Shown here: positions 1-13,500 of the stretch, piece by piece
How positions within the stretch are numbered: the stretch's first letter is position 1
Layout of the letters: the number at the start of each line of letters is the position of its first letter
Source: Gibbula magus
Lineage: Eukaryota; Mollusca; Gastropoda; Trochida; Trochidae
Direction of reading: 5' to 3'
Length of the DNA: 64,000 nucleotides
NCBI GenBank assembly: GCA_936450465.1
Contig: OW388296.1
Coordinates: 34,638,086-34,702,085 of the forward strand
Position numbers and translations under genes: made by a program
Notes under the pieces: model-generated
Database searches by the model: none
What the model saw: the letters and a program-made list of their open reading frames with translations, nothing else
What the model was told of the DNA's origin: nothing

Positions 1-3000
1 CTCGTGCTTGCTAATGAAATTTCTTGAAGGTGTTTGATAGAGGTTATTCCTTTTGACATGTTGAAGAAATTTGGCAAGTTTTTTAATGGGCATGAGGATT
101 TTCTGCACATCTGTTCTGATCTGTAATGAAGTAAATACAACGTCCCTGTTTCCTGCTTCGTCACTCGTAAGATATGCACAGGTGAATAGGCTATACCTTC
201 ACAAACAACACACACCAGGAAATAGTTCCTACACATGTCAGTAGTTAGATTTATTCTCTGTGCATGCTGAGGCTTTAACCCTAGAGAATTTTTCCACAAG
301 TTTTATATTTAGAAAGTTAGTAAAAACATACATCTAGCCTCTTTTTTTCTTAAAATGGTTATCACACAATACACAAGAGCATGGCTCACATCTCCCCACA
401 ATCGGCTTTCCGTCCATTACAGCTGTTAATGTCACTAAATTTTATATACAGATTGACTGACTGGACTGATGGACAACTATATATCCCATCTACTTTAGTA
501 ACTTGTATGATTATTTCTTCTTGAGTTGACACGAATATGGCAACAAGTCCTTTTTAAATATCAATAGACTTCAACCAGAAAATCAATGCTATTTGTTGTA
601 ATCAATTCTTTAACAAAATATGAAGGGCAACAGCTGTGAGCCCAGTCAAGTTTCCCAAATCCCTGGTTTTACTATTTTCACTAAGATTCCTCTGACTATT
701 AACAAAACCTTAACATTATATTCATGATAAACAATAAAATAAGGAAATAATGTAAAAAGGTTCAAAGAACTGAAGATCTACATAAATCAACATCTTACAC
801 AATATTTGAAAATCAATTGCTCAATTCAATTATCTTTTACTTTGTTAGTAAAATCACCTTTGAGACGCTACTTCCTTGGATCAGACAGGCATAAACTTAA
901 CAATGGCAGTCTACAATAGAACCAAGTTTAGAAAATTACAGCATTGTTGGCCTGCAGATGTTGTGAATAGAAGACTCGCCACAATTGAAAGCTGGAAAAA
1001 AGCTTCAAAGTAACAGAAGGTGGTACAAGGAGTACCACAAGGAGACTCTCTCTCTCCCTCTTTATTTTCATTAGAAGTCACTGAACCACATCACATAAAA
1101 TAAATCTTAATAAAATAAACCATATTTGATTGTTTTCATGCATACATTCCCATAAGAAATATTCTTTTTGAGTACAACAAAGCTGCACTAGAGGTGTGAC
1201 AATGCAGAAATATGATAATCATCATGATAACTGAGAATGACATCATTTGAAATGATGCATATCATGGCATTATATTTTTAGATATTTTCTTGAAAAATGT
1301 TTAAATTTGGTAGCACATGTATGTATTTTTTACCATCCAAAGAAAAATTTATGTTTTAATTTCTTGTTTTCCCAATGGCAATGTTGTCCAATTGTAACAT
1401 ATAACTCTTTGGTATTGCAGGGGTTAACAGTAGCTTTAAGTGAGTGCATGCAGATTACGCTCATATGAATATGTAATAACGGTATCAGTGAACTACTGAA
1501 TAAAGGTCAAGTTACATTACATGTAATTACAGGATAAATCAGTCAACATCTACCACCGGTTTCTAAATGAATTCCCTCTAGTAAGGAAGTTTTATACATT
1601 ATCACGATTTATGATAATAAAACAATAAATATCCAAACAAATGATTAACAATGTCATGATATGATATCCCACCCAGTAGACTGAAAGTGAAAAGAGGAAA
1701 TATTTCACTTGTCTTGCGGGTTAGATTGAGATCAGAACCTGAACCTTAGGAATTTTATTATTTAATAGGAAATTAAAAGGAAAGTCAAAATACTTGTTCA
1801 AACTCAATCAATTTATTCTATTGCACTAATATTTTTACGAAAAAATAAATCTCAAATATACAACTTTTACTTCACATAAAGTAAATATATAGACATTATC
1901 CATAAATCATAATGGTAAATAAATCTAGAGGGGATCCCAGTTCATCTTTTCAGTGAATCACCTTTTTTATCCATGAAGTAAAAATGTGAACTCACACTCC
2001 CAAACCTACTTGCACAACAAAGTTAACATATGGGTGTTTTTCCGAAGTGTCACAGCCTCCTGACAATATCTGTATTGCATTCGTATCCAATTACTCTCAT
2101 CATCCCATGAGGAGCCTTTTTTATAACTCACCCATTAAGATAACATCAGAACACACAGACCCTTCACCCATCCTGTTTTATCAAACATGAATAAAATTAA
2201 CTTTTTAAAGTGGCATCTGAACTTATTCAGAAAGCCTCACGTTGGACAAACTATACAGCATGACGCAACAAAGAACATAACTGGAGATTTACAAGGCTCC
2301 CCAATCTTTTAAAGGGAAAGCGTTTAACGTAAATATGGATTTTTCTATTCAAACAAAGAAGTTTACATGAATTTGCCTTTTCAGTCTAAATCCAATTTTG
2401 TCAAGATTTGTACTCTATATGTTCAGATGTACAAATATATTCACCAACACTGTAAATAACCTGTCAGTGCTGGAGGTGAAATTTTCTCATTCACGTCATT
2501 AACCGAAAATATTATCACGTTATTCAAAATCAGTGAAGCATGAAGTGATATTAAGCTGTTTTCTCCCTCGCTTGCCCCAGCAACTTCCTAACCTGATCTT
2601 ACGGTTTTGTTTACTCAGTCAGATGCACATGCTGGAAATATCTAACAGGACTATTTACAATATGACATTAAGTGCAAATAAGATATCTTGATAACCTAAA
2701 AATATAACAATTTGTGAAAGCACATAATAAAAACGCTAAGATGAGATCTCCTGATGCGATATTGACGTCACCTCCATAAAACTTGAATACATCAATATTA
2801 TGAGTCGCAATACTCGCCCGATGTTCCCAAACTGTCTACTGTGATGTGGAGAAAAGTAATTTAGTGAGAATTGATGGGGCAGTCAGATAGAAGAGGTGAC
2901 TCATCAACGTCAAGTTCTAAAACAATTCTTCATACAATCTAATTTATGTCTCCTTTTCTCCTGTAGTGTACTGCAAGTCGGACTCTATGAAAGTATGACA

Positions 3001-4892
3001 ATCAAAGCAAGTTTAGAAAGTTTAGATTTCTTTCTATGAAATTTCTTGACACCTTTTATGTTATTCAATGTTACAACTACGACATCTCTGTTTTAAATTT
3101 TGACCTCAATTCTACAATTTACTACAAGGTGTACTATTATCTAACAAAGGGTTTTCCCATTCATTCACAGGAAATCTCTAATTCTAAACCTAAGCTCTCA
3201 TCAAAAGATAAAGAAAGATTTGAAGGATTATGTTGACTACAATGATGTTACATACTTATGGGGTGGTAGTTAGACGTAATAGCTTGTCTGTAGTTGTACT
3301 TAAACAACAAATGATACCCTGAAATGTACATGGTGATACAACTTCTTAAAACTACCTAATACAACTATCAATTACAGACATGAGCAGATGTCAATTCAGG
3401 ATACATTACTCCCACCATGTTTGCATATGACCTCTTCTGTCATCAATCATTTCTTATTGCTTTTTACATGTCTTATCACATCTGTATCAATAAACTGTAT
3501 ATGGTTCGACATAAATTCATTAATTGATTTATCATAAATGTTTTCAGTAACAATTTGAAGGAAAACATTTTTATCATAAAAGCTACTTTATATGAAAAAT
3601 ATATCGTGGGCCATAAAATAAATATAACGGAAAGGGATTTGTACTTTGTACTTGTATCAAATATCAAGGGCAGAAACCATGTTAATTACAACAAGTTTGT
3701 TTATCTACTCTTGCAGAAGGAAACAAAAACAGAAGGGTGTGTAGAATGCAATTCCATTGTGGCACTTAATTATGGCCAGATGCCAAAATTCCTTTGGAAC
3801 AAAGAATTAACAATATTTAAAGAAAGTTCTTGCTCCAAAGCAATCTACTGCAAGAGTTACAACCATTTTCCATTTTTTATTATTACAGTTTCCATGTGAC
3901 GAGATACATGTGTAGAGTATATGCGAGAAGTAAGACCTTGTAAAATGGTTAGGAGTGAAGTTGGTTTTATATTTGGTGAACTCGAAGACACACAAGAAGC
4001 ACCCAGCAACCTAGACCTTACCGATAAGGTGGGGTATACAGTACCGCGGAGTGGCTATCATCCAACATTGTCCATACTTTAAACTTGTTAATTCCTCCAA
4101 ATTCATGACCCAAACTAAGAGATTTGCTTCAATATTTCAATTTATCAGATAATTTTTTCGAATCACAACACAAAATAAGCTTGATTTGAGTATGTCCATA
4201 TCCTTTATAATTATTCATTTCATATAACCTAGACATAATCTATCACGGGATATCCAATTCAAACTCCAATTCACAGGCTTCTTTCCTCAAATCCAATAAT
4301 GTCCAATGAGGTAAGGAGAGACGATTTTAGACATAATGCAGCTTTCAGGAGTATTTCGCTTCTATTAAAGTGACAAGTATAAATGAAAACTTGCAACCCC
4401 ATATGTTATGCTGAACTAAATAAAAAACAAAGCTAAATTTATAATCGCTGACAATGATAATTAGACACCTTGGTAAGATGAGAAGTATATAAGACTCTGT
4501 ATGACTCCAGTGGCGTGATGTAACTAGCATCAGCTGGGCCAGCAGATCAAGACCCAATCACTAAACCAGAGTGGCTTGTTAATTAATACATTCCTGTCTG
4601 CAACTAGCTTCAATCTGCCAATGACCAACTCCATAGCACCCCTGTGACTCAGGGCAGGCTGGTTCTGAGGCTTTCATGTGAAAGTGCTGATGAAATTGTG
4701 TGATATAATAAAACATGAACATACGAGCTGTTCTCCTTAACTGAAAATTGCATATGTTCTGTTCAAAGAATCAAATTGTAATACTGAATGAGATTTTTGA
4801 CATCTGAATATCTTAAGATTGCCATATCCCTCAAGAAAAGTGTAATGATGGAATTGAAAATAATGACAACCATAAAGCTAGATTTTGCTTAC
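1..4892. other. non-coding stretch, probably intron of the minus-strand gene
   Basis: No open frame here resembles a known protein, and the short frames (at most 114 codons) have no family motifs. It follows the splice donor that ends the 4893-5904 exon, so it is most simply the start of that exon's downstream intron. The only recognisable item is a reverse-transcriptase relic near 1017-1085. Downstream exons of the gene are presumably left of position 1. Confidence 0.5.
1017..1085 (+). pseudogene. relic of a retrotransposon reverse transcriptase
   Basis: One plus-strand frame reads KVVQGVPQGDSLSPSLF and a few more residues, which matches the conserved QGxxQGDxLSPxLF block of non-LTR reverse transcriptases. 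A stop codon (TAA at 1011-1013) lies just upstream and I can follow no other RT motif, so this is a decayed fragment. Chance cannot be fully excluded on about 17 residues. Confidence 0.35.
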
Positions 4893-5904
4893 CATCTTTT
4901 TCAGGTCTACTTTCCACTCTGATTTTGTGCACATACACAGGTTTATCACTGAGAATATCCGAATCAGGCGGAGGACCTTTATCCAAGAACAAGCGACTAT
5001 TCCTCTTCAGTTTGTTCAGCACGAAGTCCCACTCTTCTGCAGTCTTCCACATGCCCGACTCACCATCACTACTGTCTCCTTGAGAACTCGTACTAGAATT
5101 CGTACTCGTACTCGTACCCGTACTTAAGGGTTTACTTTTATCCAGACTTCTATCACAGAATGCTTTCACATCCCCGAATATATCACAACTGCTCCTTCGA
5201 TGAAAATCATCTATTACCCGAGATCGTCTATTTGATTTGAATTTCTCAAGCTCACTTTCAAACTCTTTGAAATCCTCATCGTTGTTAAAGAAATCTATGA
5301 AACTATCATCGATACTGAGATCCTGAAACACATCCTCGAAGGGTTTTCCTATGGAGGCCCTGTTCCCCCGGTCTTGTCCCTGGTCCCTCCCTTTGCTCCA
5401 CCCGTCTGAACGCTCCCACCCCCCACTCGCCCCCTCCCCATTGCTGGACGCAGACCCTCTTCCACTCCATCTGAATGGATCGACGTCTGTGGAGAAGCGT
5501 TTCCGACTGCTGATGGTGTCAAAAACACGTTCAAACTCCTGAAAATGCTCATCTCCGTTGAAGAACTCCATCAGGGGCTCATTGGGGAAGTCTCGACCAC
5601 TGCTTGAGATGCAGCGACTGCGCCGGTGACTCGTCTTTGTTTTTATTCCTGTCCGAGGATCTGTATATTCGTAATCCTCTCTCACCTCTTCTTTCAGTTT
5701 GTGGAAATCCTTCAGATCCTGCTTAAATTCCTCAAAATCATCCTCATCTTTAAACCCATGTCGGAAATACCTGTAAGCTTTTGACTTTCCTATGTCACTG
5801 AATTTCAAATCAAATATATCATCAAAGATGAAGCCTTCCCTCTTCCCCCCACTGTTGAATTTAAACTGTCCCGACCGCTTGCTATAATATCCACTATCTT
5901 CCAT
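4893..5904 (-). CDS. first coding exon of an unrecognised protein (337 aa in this exon), possible alternative first exon of a RASSF-like gene
   Basis: The frame opens with MEDSGYYSKRSG at 5904; codons further upstream in frame are not ATG. It ends at a good donor (GATG|GTAAGC, exon edge 4893), leaving 337 complete residues plus one base (phase 1); beyond the donor the frame soon stops. I do not recognise the protein. It is charged and low-complexity, with no signal peptide or membrane segment. A motif of the form FF-N-x-DE-x-F-x-EF occurs three times (about residues 47-71, 114-137, 205-229), each followed by a basic patch such as SHRRSR, SSRKR or SNRRSR. Residues 260-280 are a Ser/Thr run coded by a hexanucleotide repeat, and 285-337 look more ordered (MWKTAEEWDFVLNKLK, KPVYVHKIRV). 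It lies on the same strand as the C1-domain exon 31 kb upstream and shares its exit phase. The N-terminal SGYYS faintly recalls the SGYCS of RASSF1C. That link is inference. Confidence 0.6.
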
Positions 5905-6700
5905 CCCTAGTACCAATCCTGCCAGTTCTGTTCACAGATACATGTAAAGAACTCATCCTCGCCTTTGGCCCTCTTTCAAACCTGGCAGTAACAGTTAGAT
6001 CAACCTGTAGCACTGCAAGCAGACGTCACTGAAGCAGACGGCACTGAGAGTCAGTATAGCCCAGCTCTGCTCCGGTTACACTGGCTAAGGGCTAAATATA
6101 GAGGTAGCAGGAGTTCTCCACAGAGATAAGTGTGCAAACAGTCACACACTCTAACCAAGTCAGATCCTTCCACAACTCAACTGCTCTTCCTCTCGTACTG
6201 TATGTTCAACAGCTTCTCTCGGCCACCATAACTTCATAAACAACACTAAACTTCCGTCTCTCTGGGCATGTGCAGACAATCCTTGACTCAACTCAACTTA
6301 GTCACTGGTTAAGACATTCACAGGTAGAACGAACACACCACTCTGTCACCCACAGCGTTGACAAGGCGCTCAAGCGTGACCCGCTACATCGTCACACAGT
6401 ACGCAACACCGCCATAAAGAGCGACTGAGCTCACACAGGAAGGAGTGTGGGTAAACCCATGATAACAAAGCTGATAAAGGACGGGTGTATAGAGCGTATC
6501 CCCTGTATCGGACTAGTGTCCCACAAGCTACAGGTGACTTGATGCACTGCTGACTCCAGTCTGTCCACCAGGAGATACTGTGAGAGGACTACCTGCCGTC
6601 TCTCACTGGACTACCTGCCGTCTCTCACTGCATCCAGTGATACAGCGGACACAGTTAGGGTCAAGGGTCAGAGGTCACACAAAACAGCTGGCTGGAGTGA
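5905..6700 (-). promoter_or_regulatory. probable 5' UTR and promoter region of the 337-aa exon
   Basis: This segment directly upstream of the ATG is more GC-rich than its surroundings. I see no convincing polypyrimidine tract and AG acceptor just before the ATG, so this is probably a genuine first exon with leader and promoter rather than an internal exon. It includes a perfect 22-bp tandem duplication (6586-6629) and a DR1-type nuclear-receptor site at 6665-6677. The start of transcription cannot be placed from sequence alone. Confidence 0.35.
6665..6677 (+). promoter_or_regulatory. DR1 nuclear-receptor-like site
   Basis: The sequence GGGTCA-G-AGGTCA is a direct repeat of the nuclear-receptor half-site with one base between, the form bound by RXR, HNF4 and COUP-TF type receptors. 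It sits about 760 bp upstream of the ATG at 5904. Function is inferred from the match only. Confidence 0.4.
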
Positions 6701-8891
6701 TTACAACACACATGTGACTGACTGACAACAATCATGCTATCACATTACACACAATTCCACAACACAATAAACTCTCTCTAACTTTGTGATTGGCAAATAT
6801 TGAATATGCAGCTGGGAATTGGACAAAGGAGTGTGCGGACAAAAGCTGTTTTGTTTGATATTGAGTTGGCTCATTTGGTGTTAAATACATGAATCTGCGG
6901 GAACAATACGTGTAACAAATTAACATAAAAAGTGTACATCACTTTTTGGCATTCAGATTTCGTGACAACACTGGGAGTGAGGTGTCATGGAAGTGCTGTC
7001 CCCTTAGATAACTGACAACATTACACCTGTCAACAGTTGACAGACAACTAGCTAAGCTATATACTGTACATACATACACAACCATGGGAGACAGTCAAGT
7101 TGAACAAGAGCTAATATTGACATCGAGATAATACTCTAGATATAACACGACTGACAATTTAGGATGTTGACATAACTCACATTATACAAAAGGACATCAT
7201 TTCCTCTCATAATACAGGAATAAGATCAACTTTTCCTCAAAAAGATTTATGATTTTATTTGAAATTCACATAATTTTTTAGATTGCATTTGAAAACAAAA
7301 TTTTTTAAACAAAATTGTTCATAAATAATTCTAAAACAATATCATTCGAAATAGAATAACTGATCAAGAAATAATTCAAACTTTGAAATTTCTTGAACAA
7401 AAAAAGGAGTCTTACATAAAAATCACTTATAAAAACCTACCAAAAGTTTATTGCAAAAAAAAAACAGGTTTAGCTGGAGTCGAAAGTTTGAACCTAAAAA
7501 GTTATCAGGTCACTACATCAGACAGCTGAATGTGCTTTCTCTATCAGAAAGTGATTTTACAAGATGACAGGCCAGGAACAAATTACTGCACTTAAAATCT
7601 GGCAGTCACATAGCACAAGCAGTCATTGTCCTTGGGTTGGGAGGGTGTCAGGTTTTACACAACACAAAACATGCATAATCTCTAGCCCTGTCACATACAA
7701 TCATATAGAATGCTGAACACCTAGACCCTCTATCTTCACACTTTTCTGAACAATTACAGGATCTTAGATTCTATCTCACACTCTGGATCATAATATTACA
7801 GTTCGAGTCCTATTACACGGGAGTTACAGGTTGGAATGATGGATGGTTTGTTGGCGGTGACTTACCCTGCTGAGAATGCAATAAAAGGGCTTCAACACTA
7901 ACTCCCTACAAGGTCAGGCTTTGAAACTTGACAGCTGGGATAAAGTTGTCATAAAGTGAGATACACTTCACAGAACTTGTCATAAATAATACTTGAGAAC
8001 TTGTTCTGAATTTCAAACTTTGTTCTGTTTGTTACACCCATTCAACATGCCATTTTTTAATTTACCAGTAAGCACGAAGACTGACCTTTTTGTCTGTATT
8101 TTATTTATACTATCTCCAAAATGAATTTGTGACTATTGCAATACTGGACAAATTTGTAAATTTGTAAATTTTAAATGACGAGCATAAGTTGCATAAAATT
8201 CTACAATATGGACAATCAGTCATAAATATATAACAAACAAAAATAGACTGTAGAACAAGGCTTCAACATAGATATACAATATAACAGAATAAAACTTTAT
8301 CCAATATATGATCATGGTGACACGATATGCTTATTCATGAGATTTCTGTTATTTAATTCATTCTGACAGCTTGAACTGCCTCAGGCCGGAAAACCTTTCA
8401 TCCATTGTTATCCAGGATATATATAACTGTATATAGAGTATATCTGTTTATAGTGACGGTTGATCTAGATATATATGAGGGTATGAGTCATATCTGTGAA
8501 TGGCAAGATCGATGTCAGATACATACTCTCATAAATCCACCCCCACTTCTCAACATTACGTAAAGCAATAATCATAAATTTACTTTTCATATGTCACACC
8601 ATAAACTGAACAAACAAACAGTTAAATCACCATACACTAAAATTTCAAAAAAGATGAAATTCAAATCAGATTCAAATTACTAATATTGTCAATGTATCAA
8701 AATAATCTAATTTTTATTTCATTCTCTTTATCAATGTATTTTAATTAATGAAAGTAATTTGTCCAATAAAAACATTTTAATTTTAAATATGACATCAAGT
8801 TACAAAATGTAACATGATATTCCTGTGTTCAGTATTTGTCATTTCAATTCAGTATTTTTCTCCTTTCTAGATTAGTAATTTCAACTTTATT
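6701..8891. other. non-coding stretch between promoter and transposons
   Basis: AT-rich sequence with no frame above 64 codons and no recognisable repeat apart from short A/T runs. If the two RASSF-like exons belong to one gene it is intron; otherwise it is upstream intergenic DNA. Confidence 0.5.
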
Positions 8892-8953
8892 GAAGCAAAT
8901 GGTGAGTGAGTGAGTGAGTTATTGTTTAACGCCGCTTCGGCAGAAGCAAATGG
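8892..8953 (-). mobile_element. 40-bp truncated retroposon tail with 11-bp target duplication
   Basis: A (GTGA)n run followed by GTTTAACGCCGCTTCGGCA is bracketed by the direct repeat GAAGCAAATGG at 8892-8902 and 8943-8953. The same unit occurs at 58626 and 63963. Read on the minus strand it is a 3' end, ...GGCGTTAAAC...(ACTC)n, as expected for an extremely 5'-truncated SINE or LINE copy inserted by target-primed reverse transcription. Confidence 0.6.
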
Positions 8954-10189
8954 TCTTAGTGCTGGTTATCGTTAATTTTTTTCAGATCGATAATCGCTAG
9001 TGCCAGATCGATAATCGATCGATTATAATCGAAAAGACCGTCAATTATTCCTGCTTCCACAATTAAATGCACAAACTTACGTTAGCGAGCCAACTTCCGG
9101 GTTATCGTCAGCAGTGGCATCATGTCTCGAACAATAGCACGTGCATTTTGCCGTGTGACACTTTTATTGTCGTTTTTTAGAGATAATAAATCAAACATTA
9201 TCGACTACTATGTATGTGTGTAGAATCATAGAATGATTTTGTCATTTCTTGTCATTTTATATACCGTATGCTGATTGAAATCTCCGACTGGCAGAACATT
9301 AATCTGTCCGTAAAATGCAGCCCTTCAATGGTTACGCTACCGACTAACTTGCCTTCGCAACGTCTTTGGATGATCAACACAGCAATAAACATTTTAAAAA
9401 AATAATTTTGTCTTGTATTGATGTTGAAGCGTGAACACAGATGTTGAAATAGAAAATCCTTCAAAGTGTTATAATTAACAATTGTATCTAAAAAAATTCA
9501 AAAGCATTTATGAAACCGAAAATAGGTCTCTCTCATCAGTTCAAGTCACGTGGTTGTATGCAAATACCAAATATCAACTGAAGGAATTCCCCGCTATCAG
9601 CCAATTAGAAAATAGCTAGTCTGTGACGTAGTTTTGAATGACCAATGAGTGTCGCACAATTTGATCATGAATATTTATTATTTCGACAAGGAACTTGTAA
9701 AAAGTCGATGTCAGAGGAGTTCGTTTGAAAACGGAATAATAGAATGACAATTTATAGTTTTCATTCCAATAAGTTTTGATAAGACTAGACATGATAAGGC
9801 ATATTTAGATTTCATAAACAGACGTTGTTTTAATAATTGATCATATAACTTATACGTTTAATCAGGTGGCACCCGCACAATGCAGCGAATGCCGTAGAAT
9901 TTTCGAATCAAGCAAAGCCCGGGGTTGACGCTGATTGGTCACCTGAAGCGTGCAGTAGAATAGCTTCCGATTTAGAGGTAAATAAGCAATGGCGAGCAAC
10001 CAGATTAGATATTGTTCAGTAAAAGAAAACAAGACAAGGTAGAATAAAATGTTATATTGTTTATGCATCCCAATAATGATTATTTCCGATTATCGATCTG
10101 CAGTTTATTAGTAATCGACAATCGTTTATTTCACTTAGATCGATCGATCAACCGATCCTACGATTAATTGCTCCAGCACTAAATGGTAT
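8949..10189. mobile_element. non-autonomous hAT-type element, 1225 bp
   Basis: The terminal inverted repeat TAGTGCTGG starts at 8957 and its reverse complement ends at 10181. The flanks AATGGTCT (8949-8956) and AATGGTAT (10182-10189) match at 7 of 8 positions, the target-duplication length of hAT transposons. Both subterminal regions are rich in ATCGAT palindromes, usual transposase-binding-like architecture. No transposase frame is present (longest about 70 codons). Class is inferred from termini and duplication length. Confidence 0.65.
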
Positions 10190-10586
10190 TGCATGTTAAT
10201 TAATATATAAAACTTAATCACGGATTAAAAAATCTTTTTTTACGTATCTTCTAAATGTATTTTGACTTGTCATAATTGTTTAATATTGGGTATTACTGGT
10301 TGATTGTTCTTTAATGAGTTCAATTTTAACATGTTTTCTAATTTGAAAGGTGTGACATGAATTTTGGAAACAGTGATAAAAATTAACTAAAGCTCTACTC
10401 TGCATCTACTAATTTTTTTTTTATCACTTTATTTCTTTTTGAAGGCATCACGTTCATACACAACATACATTTTTAAAATAAGGTGTACACATGGATCAAT
10501 TGTGGCAGTGGGTGTCAAATCGACAAGACATTATAATTTTTCGGTATACAATTACATGGTAATATGACAGTTTCAATAAAAAGGGG

Positions 10587-13500
10587 TTATGTAAAAAGGC
10601 TGTGGCATGAGGACCAGAAGGAGATGAACTTTTCATATCTACACTCAGTGTACAGATGCTGTTTACTGACGTTATAGGTCTCTTGAAGAATTGACTTAAG
10701 ACCATTGATGTGCGGCCTCTTGTTCTGGCATTTACAGGTATATATGTAGTGTTTAGTAACAATAAAGATCAAGTTTAGTACATCGTTTCTCTTTTCCTGG
10801 TAACCAAATATAATATGTGTTATATCTGGCTCTAAATTGATTCCAGATTTCAATTCAATCCAATTGAACAGGTGACGCCACAAGCTTTTTACATGTACAC
10901 AATCAAATATAAGATGTTTTATAGTTTCATTTGTATTGTTGCAAAATGTACATAAAGGTGAAGTTTGTAATTTGTAGATAACAGCACTTTTGTTTGTTGT
11001 CAGTATTCTATGAATAATGCGATATTGAAACCATCTTAATTTGCAACCAATAGTGCTTCGAAATGGGATATAATTATAAACTGTCCATAATTCTTTACTT
11101 ATATCTGAGCCAATGTCAATTTCCCATTTTCTTTCATAGTTGACTTGATTTCGTATACAATCTTTTTTCATTAGTTCTGTGTAGAATTCTCTACATCCTT
11201 TTGGTGCTTTGAATAGTATTTTCAAATGATTTGGAATAAAAGGCATATTTACCGGTTTGTCTAGTAATAGTGAATTTTTAAAAATATATTCTCTTATGCA
11301 GTTAATCAAGCCCATGTATTCCAGAAAGTTTGTTTTAACAGGGTATATTTTACAAAATTCTGAGAATTTTAAAAATGAACCATCTTCTTTCAAAAGATCG
11401 TTAATGTACTTTACATTTGATGTTACATAACGTTTAATCAGGACAGGTTTTTTGTCAATCAATATGTTGTCATTTGTCCAAATGTACTCTGTTTTAACAT
11501 CATTAATAGTTCTGTTGCTTTGTAAGGTGGCCCATGCATTGAAAACATCTTTCCAGAAAGCATTTTTAATATGTGGTATAATATATTTTCTCAGATAGGT
11601 TGATCCCATTTCTATAGGGTCTAAAACACTATTCGGTAGAAAGGTATCAGTTAGATTTTTTAGCTTATTGCTTTTGGTATACAATCTTCGTATCCATGAT
11701 ATTTTCTGAGATAGTATTGTTTCAAGGATCAGAGGGGCCTTTAGACCACCTTGTTTATAGTCTTTAACAATCAAAATTCGGTTTATTTTATCTGGTTTGC
11801 CTTTCCATATAAATGAAAAACATTTTTGTTGTAGCTTATTAATTGTATCTGCACTTGGGTTAGGGATTGATGTAAAGAGGTGATTTATTGTTGGCAAAAT
11901 AAGACTTTTCAAAACTGTGATTCTACCCATAGGTGTGAGGTCCCTACGTGACCATATTGTCATCTGATTATCGATTTTCTTAAGTTTATCTTTGTAGTTT
12001 CGTTCAACCATTTCTGCCATATTATGTTGGAAATGTATACCAAGAAGTGTAAAAGGACGCTGTGTCCAATCCATGTCAAGCGAGTCATAGTATTTTGTGG
12101 AAGAAAACTTATTTGCTCCAATCCATATGATTTTAGTTTTTTCAATATTCATTTTGAGACCAGAAAAGGAAGCATATTTATTCAAAGCAGCAATGGCTGC
12201 ATTAAAAGACTTTTCGGTGCCATCGAGGATAATAGTTGTATCATCAGCAAATTGGGTAAGAAGGTATTCAAGATTAAGCATTTTTATACCTCTTATATTT
12301 GGATTTGTCCGTAACATATGGGCAAGTATTTCCGCACATATCAGAAAGATATAAGGTGATAGAGGGTCGCCCTGTCTGCATCCTCTTGTTATATTAAAAA
12401 AGTCAGATGCAAATCCATTAACTAAAACACTTGAAATTATATCTTCATAAAAGGTTTTTATCCATCTTTTAAGCGAAGGCCCAAAGTTAAAAAAATCTAG
12501 ACAGTTATCTATGAATTTCCATTCTACTGAATCAAAGGCTTTCTCAAAGTCTATTAGTATAAGGATACCTGGCATGTTCATAATATCTGTGTATTCCATT
12601 ATATCTTGTACCAATCTTGTACATTCTCCAATGTATCTGCCTTTCATGAAGCCTTTTTGATCTTCATTAATAATGTTAGGTAATACATTTTTGATACGGG
12701 CAGCGATTGTGGATTTGCCCACTTTGGGAATACATGTTATTAGTCCTTGTTTCTGACTTATTGACATTTCCCCTTTTTGGAAAGCAGCATTTAGTGAGTT
12801 TATCAAAAAAGAATTTATATCTTTCCAGAAGAATTTATAAAATTCGGTTGTAAAACCAGATGGACCTGGACTCTTATCGTTCTTCATGTTCTTAAGTGCG
12901 TTAAGAACCTCGTGGTATTGGAGTTCTCCTTCGAGACTTAGTGAACTGTCATTGGTTAATTTAGGAATATCTATATTTTTGAATAGTTGATCAAGATCTA
13001 TATCTTCGACTTGTTTACTTGAGTAAAGAGTTTTATAATAGGATTTCACATGTTCAATGATTTCAGTGGTATTAGTTATACTATTACCTTCGTTTTCTAA
13101 TTTAGTAATTGCTTTATTTAAGAACTTTTGTTTTTCTAAAGAAAGAAAGTATTTGGTTGGTTTTTCATTTTTTTCAATGCATGTTGCTTTTGATCTAAGT
13201 ATGATGCCGTCTGTATATATTTTGTTCAATTCGAGTTTTCTGTGTTTTATTGCGTCTATTTGCAAAAGAAAATCCTCCTTATCAGCATCCATGCATTTGT
13301 CTAAATTTTCTTCTAACTTTTCTAACCGTTCATTCATTTCTTTTTCTTCCTTTTTTCTTTCTTTTTTCTTTGTTGAAGAGTACTTTATTGTAAAGCCCCT
13401 GATGTTGCACAATAAAGTTTCAAAAAATAACTGTTTATCTATTTTTAATACTTTTTCACCATCTCTATTATGAGTGTGGTATTGTTCTACTGTTTCTTCG

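Noticed and set aside
9252..10068. Small frames inside the 1.2-kb hAT-type element as a transposase
   Set aside because: Under 71 codons, no DDE or BED-like residues, no matching frames in series.
13057..13473. 138-codon plus-strand frame
   Set aside because: Antisense shadow of LINE ORF2.
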